Shown: one piece after another, positions 59,256 through 64,000 of the stretch
Numbering within the stretch: the stretch's first letter is position 1
How the letters are laid out: each line of letters opens with the position of its first letter
Assembly: GCA_010093705.1 (NCBI GenBank)
Contig: MU006092.1
Location: 1,627,055-1,691,054, forward strand
Length of the DNA stretch: 64,000 bases
Reading direction: 5' to 3'
DNA from: Patellaria atrata CBS 101060
Lineage: Eukaryota; Ascomycota; Dothideomycetes; Patellariales; Patellariaceae
Position numbers and translations under genes: made by a program
Notes under the pieces: generated by a model
The model's input: the letters and a program-made list of their open reading frames with translations, nothing else
What the model was told of the DNA's origin: nothing
Database searches by the model: none

Positions 59256-60076
59256 AGATTTGTCTATATTCCTGGCCTTTTGACGTTTTTGAATTTTGAC
59301 CCATAGCTTCCAGGCATCTGTCTTGCGGACATTTTCAACTGGTTCCCAAGTTGGCTCTACGTAGTCAACCCATTTCACCTTAGCTTCCTTGATATTTTTC
59401 CTTCCAGCTCTTGTAAGTCTTTCATCTATAATTCGTTCTACCAGCCATACCTGTTCCCCATCTATCAATATGGGCCCGGCTGAGAATCACTAACTTGTTG
59501 TGATGGTAGGGGATCACTTGGTACTGGATGTAGTAGGTCTACATGGAATACTGGGTGGATCTTTCCAGGGACGTTGAGTTGGTATGAGTGAGAATTCACC
59601 TGCTTAACAACTTGATACTTCGAGTGCAACCAATCCAGCTTCTTTGACGGTCTTGGGGTTTTGACATTCTTCAAGTTCAAAAACACCCAATCGCCTTCTT
59701 TATATCTCGGGGAAGCTATTCTAGTTTTATTAGCATAGTGTTGTTGCTTTTCTTGTGCCATCGCTATGGCAGCTTGAGCCCATTCTGTTGCATCTTGAAG
59801 TCTTTTAATAAAGTCTTCTGCTAGCACCTCACCATCTTTCCTTGTTCGATCCCGGATAGTGCGTTCTTCTACAAGTTGGATTGGCTCATTATGATATCCA
59901 TGCATGAAGAAGAAGGGGCTCAGTCCAGTCGATGAAGACTCTCGATTATTGATTCCTCCCATGACAATCGGTAGTAGTTCCGACCAATTCTCCTGCATGT
60001 AAGTTGCCCAAATGCGAATCATCTTCTCAATCTCTTGGTTCATTCGTTCTGTTGCGCCATCCGTCTGAGGATGATA
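59253..60076 (-). pseudogene. Chromovirus pol: integrase second half and chromodomain
   Basis: The minus strand from 60076 reads YHPQTDGATERMNQEIEKMIR (the integrase region with its catalytic glutamate) through the integrase C-terminal GPY/F-like module (YKEGDWVFLNLKNVKTPRPSKKLD) to about 59468. A frame change there leads into a chromodomain: VWLVERIIDERL, KVKWVDYVEPTWEPVENV. The chromodomain places the element among chromoviruses, whose integrases are guided to heterochromatin. The same gene continues beyond the solo LTR at 60082-60586. Confidence 0.88.
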
Positions 60077-60081
60077 TGCAG

Positions 60082-60586
60082 TGTTACAACGGGAGTCTAT
60101 ACTTATCGAGACAGAACAGGATAAGTCTAGAAACGCGCCTGGCTTCTCACTTAACGTGGTCAACCACTGGGGTAGGTTTGGCAAAGTGATAGGATACGTA
60201 TAACGAAGGCACTTCAAGTTGACGATACAACTTGCTGACTCCTTGACTTCGGGTAATGCTCACAATGAGACAAGACGTACTGTATGGAAACAGCGTAACA
60301 AGTGAAGTCAAGTTCAAAACCGTAACATCCAAATCTATGGGTAAGATTAATGGTAAGAATAACTACGAAGAATCTAAATACATGAGGGGAAGACCGTCCT
60401 TAAATATTCCTATCCTTCATAGTTCAATTTGGTGGTGTTCGCCCTGCTCACTCTGCTCGCCCCTCGAGCACGTCGAGCATATCGATCACATCACGTGATC
60501 TCCTACCCGTGATGGTTGTTCCGTTCCGACACTTCTACGCTACCGCTCTATGGGTAATGCCGCTTCTTCGTCCTATGGCCGTAACA
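60082..60586. mobile_element. Solo LTR, TGTTAC family (copy B), inside chromovirus integrase
   Basis: 505 bp from TGTTACAACGGG to CCGTAACA, flanked by a perfect 5-bp duplication TGCAG (60077-60081 and 60587-60591). Removing it and one TGCAG restores continuous integrase coding across the site. Its first 350 bp nearly match the repeat at 43579. Confidence 0.93.
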
Positions 60587-61080
60587 TGCAGTTGATAAGC
60601 GCTGCTTAATCTTCAAAAGCGTGCAGAAATGTCTCCATAGGTCACTAACGAACTATGGGCCTCTATCGCTTGTGATTGCGTTGGGGATACCATGAACAGG
60701 GTAGTGGCGTTCAAAGAGTCTTTGTGCAACCTTTTCAGAGGAGATATCGTGCATACTTTCTAACTCAACTCCTTTCGTTAGTCGATCAGTGACTACCATG
60801 CAGTTTATAGCATTGTCCCGTCCAGACGATGGTAAGTCGGTGATAAAATCAATTGAGATCTCTCCCCAAATGCGTTCTAGTATCGGTAGTGGCTTGAGGA
60901 GCCCTTTCTTCGACTCTCTCCAAATGGTGTTTCTTCCATATACTTCACAATTCCGGACGAACTGTCGAACATTGCTTGCAGCACCTGGCCAGAAGAATTG
61001 CCTTGATAGAATGGTGTAAGTAAGGTCTCTTCCAGGGTGTCCAGTAATGTGAGAGTCGTGAATGTTTTGGATTATACGAG
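60587..61080 (-). pseudogene. Chromovirus pol: integrase zinc finger and first half of core
   Basis: The minus strand from 61080 reads IHDSHITGHPGRDLTYTILS then FVRNCEVYGR, the H2C2 zinc-binding region with its last cysteine changed (CEVYG for CxxC). WGEISIDFITDLPSS (first catalytic Asp) and AITSDRGP (second) follow. A TAG stop directly follows SDRGP (about 60658), then FVSDLWRHFC continues to the solo-LTR insertion. Upstream reverse-transcriptase sequence is lost at 61080, where another repeat fragment begins. Confidence 0.87.
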
Positions 61081-61174
61081 TGTTACAACGGGAGTCTATA
61101 CTTATCGAGACGGAACAAGATAAGCCTAGAAACGCGCCTGGCTTCTCACTTAACGTGGTCAACCACTAAGGTAG
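61081..61174. mobile_element. Truncated TGTTAC-family LTR (copy C)
   Basis: The first 94 bp of the family (to AACCACTAAGGTAG), cut off on the right by a copia LTR. Confidence 0.88.
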
Positions 61175-61443
61175 TGTGAGATAAACTGGATCTGCAGGTG
61201 CATGGAATATGTCGCTTCATTTGCAACTACTGAGAGAGATATGGACTATATACTGAACAGTTGACAATGATACTGGGTCAGAAAGAGAACAGATAAAACA
61301 CCACAGATCCGTGCTCTCGTCAGAGATCTGTTTTAATACGGTTTGACGCTCTGTCTCAAGCTACCGTTCCATACCATTGTTTTCACCACTGTTTTGAACT
61401 AGTAAGCATCCATTTACCCGGTAGCGAGCCTCACCATCTAACA
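61175..61443 (-). mobile_element. Copia LTR, minus orientation, diverged
   Basis: It starts TGTGAGATAAACTGG and ends CACCATCTAACA. The first 45 bp match the LTR at 53017 closely. The middle is different, so it is a diverged or chimeric relative. Confidence 0.65.
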
Positions 61444-61485
61444 ATAAGCGAGCTGCGCAGTTCTCACCAAAACTAGTTCTCCTAC
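61444..61485. mobile_element. Possible relic of a Fot-type inverted repeat
   Basis: ATAAGCGAGCTGCGCA matches the 17-bp unit of the Fot-like termini at 56018 and 57847 with one change. Only this 42-bp sliver remains between two copia LTRs of opposite orientation. Confidence 0.45.
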
Positions 61486-61777
61486 TGTTAGATGGTGGAG
61501 CTATCGGGGTGTTGATTCTTGTGGTAACCAGGGGTAGTGAGCTAGTCGCTTATACCACCACAATTACGGTATCGTCGTAACCTAGGGTTTCTAAACTAAC
61601 ATAACACTATCTTTTAGTTCTTGTGTTGGTGCTATTTTCGTTATTTTCTGAGACATAGATTTCATACTGTTCCGTCCGTTTTAGTACACACCTGCAGTAT
61701 ATAACAGCTAGATAGAACCTCTCTTTTGAGAATCAAGCGACATATTCCATGCACCTGCAGATCCAGTTTATCTAACA
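61486..61777 (+). mobile_element. Copia LTR, plus orientation
   Basis: 292 bp, TGTTAGATGGTGGAG to ATCTAACA. It is the reverse complement relative of the LTR at 53017-53291 and joins directly onto a truncated chromovirus LTR. Confidence 0.85.
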
Positions 61778-61882
61778 TATTTTCCTCAAACCTGCCTTCA
61801 GACTCTTCTCTTCTTCTTTATCTTGATTGTAGATAGCATCTGGACTAGATAGTTGGAACACAATTACTAGAGGCCGCTCACA
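61778..61882 (+). mobile_element. Truncated chromovirus 5' LTR
   Basis: It matches the inner 105 bp of the LTR at 59070-59233 (from TATTTTCCTCAAACC to CCGCTCACA). The outer part is missing where the copia LTR abuts. Confidence 0.85.
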
Positions 61883-61894
61883 TACAATCAAGAT
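61883..61894 (+). promoter_or_regulatory. Putative self-priming primer-binding site
   Basis: TACAATCAAGAT lies directly after the LTR end and is the exact reverse complement of ATCTTGATTGTA at 61820-61831 inside the LTR. In Tf1/sushi-type elements the start of the RNA folds back onto such a site instead of using a tRNA primer. It is 17 bp before the gag start codon. Confidence 0.65.
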
Positions 61895-61911
61895 CATTCA
61901 AGTTACTAAGG

Positions 61912-63066
61912 ATGGAACAGAATAACGAGCCTAATACTTTAAGCATCCTACTCGCAGAGATACAAAACCTTAGGAGCGAGTGTACTGAGCTACGTCGTCA
62001 ATTTAACGAACGACTCCCTTCCCTAGAGCATCAGCAAACGACTTCCTAATTAGATCCCACAACAACCCCTGAATCTGATACCCCTCCCCCCTTCGCCGCG
62101 ATCACACCTGTCGTCACGAAGCCGCGCCATAGCCTCCCCCATCCTCCGAAGTTTAGCGGTGACAAGTCACAATGGAGGGGCTGGAAGTTAGAGATGGAAG
62201 GCAAGATAGAAGAAGACGCTATAGCCATTAGGTCCCTCCAAGCCCAATTGCGTTATATCTATATGCACCTTGAGAAAACCGCTAAGACAAACACGACAAC
62301 ATTTTATGAGTTGGAAGTTAAAAAGGATTTACCGAACCCTTATCGGTTACTTGAACGACTTGAAATCCTCTATAGAGAGCGGAACCGTAAACAAAAAGCC
62401 ATCCAAAACCTTCATTCTATTCGCCAACGGGATAACGAGACATTTATGGCTTTCTATCCCCGCTTCGAGAAAGAGATAGCTAATGCCGATGCTGAAGATT
62501 GGGATGATGACTCAAAGATATCCTATTTGCGTAATGCGCTGAGTGAGAGGATGAAGGATAAGCTTATAGGTATTTTAGGAAAGAAAAAGGATACCTATAT
62601 GGAATTTGCTCAGAGATGTGAAGAAATTAGCAATAATATGGAACTATTTGGGCAGTGGACCAAGGTTAGGAGTAGTAAAAGTGCGCAGACCATAGATACT
62701 AAGACACTACATCGAGACATGATGGAATGGGAACCCACCCCATCAGTATCTACTCTAACCCAAGTCAATAGCACACGCACCCGTAATAATAAGGATGGAT
62801 ACCCATCTAAAAGACCTGAAGACCAAGCGCTTATAGGAAAACGGGCAAAGTGGGTTGATCAGAGAGAGATAAATGCTCGTATCCGGGAAAACCGTTGCTT
62901 CCGTTATGGTAGAGATGATTGTAGGGTTAGCACCTGCCCACTAGTAGCACTAATTCGATCAAAACAATCTACTCATGTTAGCATAGCGGTATCTCCTCGG
63001 CCCACTATCACCCAAGCCATGGTGGAGGAAGATGATGATAACACTAAGGAAGACGCAAGCCAATAG
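61912..63066 (+). pseudogene. Chromovirus gag with one premature stop
   Basis: The frame runs from ATG 61912 to TAG at 63064-63066, 385 codons including one internal TAA at 62047-62049 (probably a former CAA). It shows LPHPPKFSGDKSQWRGWKLEM, LLERLEILYRERNRKQKA, DNETFMAFYPRFEKEI and GKRAKWVDQREINARI, the usual order of fungal Ty3/gypsy gag. The zinc knuckle near residue 325 (CFRYGRDDCRVSTC) has lost its second cysteine and its histidine. Both changes can arise by C-to-T-type mutation. Gag would package element RNA. This copy is inactive. Confidence 0.85.
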
Positions 63067-63705
63067 GGACGCGCGGTAGCTCGAAGAGAATGGAAAGAAG
63101 TTGGAGAAGTAAAGATGGATGGAGACCCCTTTTTAGTGGATATTAGACTTAATGGAACCAAGTTTATTACAGGACTTATTAACTCTAGCTATCTTTGCTA
63201 CGCTATAATTAGTGAATAACTTTTCAAATCTTTAAAGCTACCTTATCTCCGGATTGCACTAAGAAAGCTAGAAGAAGCTACTAGAAAGAACGTAAGGCCC
63301 TCTATAGTCTTAGATACTATAACCTATACTTTAATCGATATAGATGGCCACTAGCAAAAACGTATCTTTTTCTATATTATACTAGGCCTTAATCACGAAG
63401 TGATCCTTAGAAATCCTTAGTTAGAAGATACTAATTTAATTATATCTATAAGGAAAAGATGCTTAGATATTAGAATATCTAATACCTATATCTAGAACCG
63501 CGCTAAGAAGTTATACTAACCACCCTAACTTAAAGTAAAATAAGTTATAGCTATAGTATTTATAGTAGACGTAAGAAGGAATAGAAGAGAAGCTAAGTAA
63601 AGAGAAATTAATATCTATATTAAAGTGTATACTATCTCTATAGTAGATATTAATAAAGCCTTAAAACCACGTTAGAGGTTAGACTTTAAGATAAAATTAC
63701 TACCT
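63067..63705 (+). pseudogene. RIP-degraded start of chromovirus pol
   Basis: Continuing in frame after the gag stop: GRAVARREWKEVGEVKMDGDPFLVDIRLNG, then a protease region where the active-site triplet is degraded (GLINSSYLCYAI in place of a DSG-type motif). Then come at least ten stops, all at positions where glutamine or tryptophan codons would be expected. The sequence is very rich in TA steps. Reverse-transcriptase motifs are not reached. Confidence 0.75.
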
Positions 63706-63707
63706 AT

Positions 63708-63979
63708 TGTGACGACGTGTCACGATGCTAATCCCGTATTTCCTATGCTGAGTGTTTGGTTTATTTGCAAGAGATCTTTGCCGGGTCGGACGCGGAAAAG
63801 ATCTCTGAGCGCTGATTGGTTAAACGGAAGATAGTCGGGCCGAGGCTTGGCAAGGCGGGACTGTTATATGCGGACATTCGGCCCACGATATTATTGTTCC
63901 TTAACTTAATCTCCACACTTAGTAGTTAGTAATAGAGATAGTCAAAATACGATTACTACAGCTATACTACATTGTCACA
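63708..63979. mobile_element. Putative LTR with TGTGAC/GTCACA ends
   Basis: About 272 bp from TGTGACGACGTGTCACG to ATTGTCACA. It is far less AT-rich than the pol relic before it. No matching target duplication is visible (CCTAT on the left, CTAGA on the right), so it may be the first LTR of an element running out of the window rather than a solo LTR. Confidence 0.55.
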
Positions 63980-64000
63980 CTAGATTAAGTTCACCTTCAA

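Noticed and set aside
59070-61882. A single full chromovirus bounded by the LTRs at 59070 and 61778
   Set aside because: The LTRs are in opposite orientation, and the pol fragment (minus) and gag (plus) are on opposite strands, so they are parts of different copies.
63708-63979. Solo LTR with target duplication at the window end
   Set aside because: The flanking five bases differ, so a completed solo-LTR insertion cannot be claimed. It is kept only as a putative LTR.
1-64000. CRISPR arrays, rRNA genes, or a prokaryote-type defence or toxin-antitoxin system
   Set aside because: No regularly spaced repeats with unique spacers, no rRNA-like stretches, and all recognisable genes are eukaryotic with introns.

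Overview
The window is nuclear DNA of a filamentous ascomycete (Pezizomycotina). Genes carry short GT-AG introns of about 46-140 bp, often with a CTAAC-type branch site a few bases before the acceptor. The protein families are typical of moulds: DUF3632, DUF1996, DUF7514, a GH76 mannanase, an RNase T1-type secreted nuclease and a vacuolar alkaline phosphatase. The class (perhaps Leotiomycetes) is only a guess. Exon boundaries were read by hand and the exon sums were checked to keep frame.

Layout. 0-6 kb: phenylalanyl-tRNA synthetase alpha and RNA polymerase III subunit RPC34, divergent over a 273-bp shared promoter, then a small helix-turn-helix protein. 6.4-8.3 kb: a secreted FAD-linked oxidase. 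8.4-16.4 kb: about 8 kb in which I recognise no gene and no transposon. 16-28 kb: a run of secreted or wall-acting proteins (GH76 Dfg5/Dcw1-like, RNase T1-like, PAF-acetylhydrolase-like, GH5 exo-beta-1,3-glucanase, Kre9/Knh1-like GPI protein) with one DUF3632 gene among them. 30-46 kb: large housekeeping genes (HMG-CoA reductase, a DUF7514 protein, tricalbin, Pho8-type alkaline phosphatase). A lone LTR-like repeat lies between the last two. 47-52 kb: a 5'-truncated LINE with clear target-site duplications, a DUF1996 secreted protein and, divergent from it, a 93-residue cysteine-rich secreted protein.

52-64 kb is a nested transposon island: Ty1/copia remnants and LTRs, chromodomain-bearing Ty3/gypsy (chromovirus) fragments on both strands, a Fot1/pogo-like DNA transposon with 48-bp inverted repeats, a second pogo-like relic, and copies of an LTR family beginning TGTTAC. 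The distal gag-pol part and the Fot inverted repeats show CpA-to-TpA changes expected of repeat-induced point mutation (RIP). One apparently intact host gene, a GNAT acetyltransferase with three exons, survives inside the island.

How the genes relate: FRS2 and RPC34 both serve the tRNA/translation supply. HMG-CoA reductase and tricalbin act in the ER (sterol synthesis, ER-plasma membrane contacts). GH76, GH5 and the Kre9-like protein act on the cell wall. I find no CRISPR array, rRNA or convincing tRNA, and no defence-type system. The observations I rate highest are a 12-nt self-priming primer-binding site in the chromovirus, the cysteine-rich secreted protein, the RIP-marked repeats in the Fot termini, and LTR ends joined to a LINE-type A-tail at two places.
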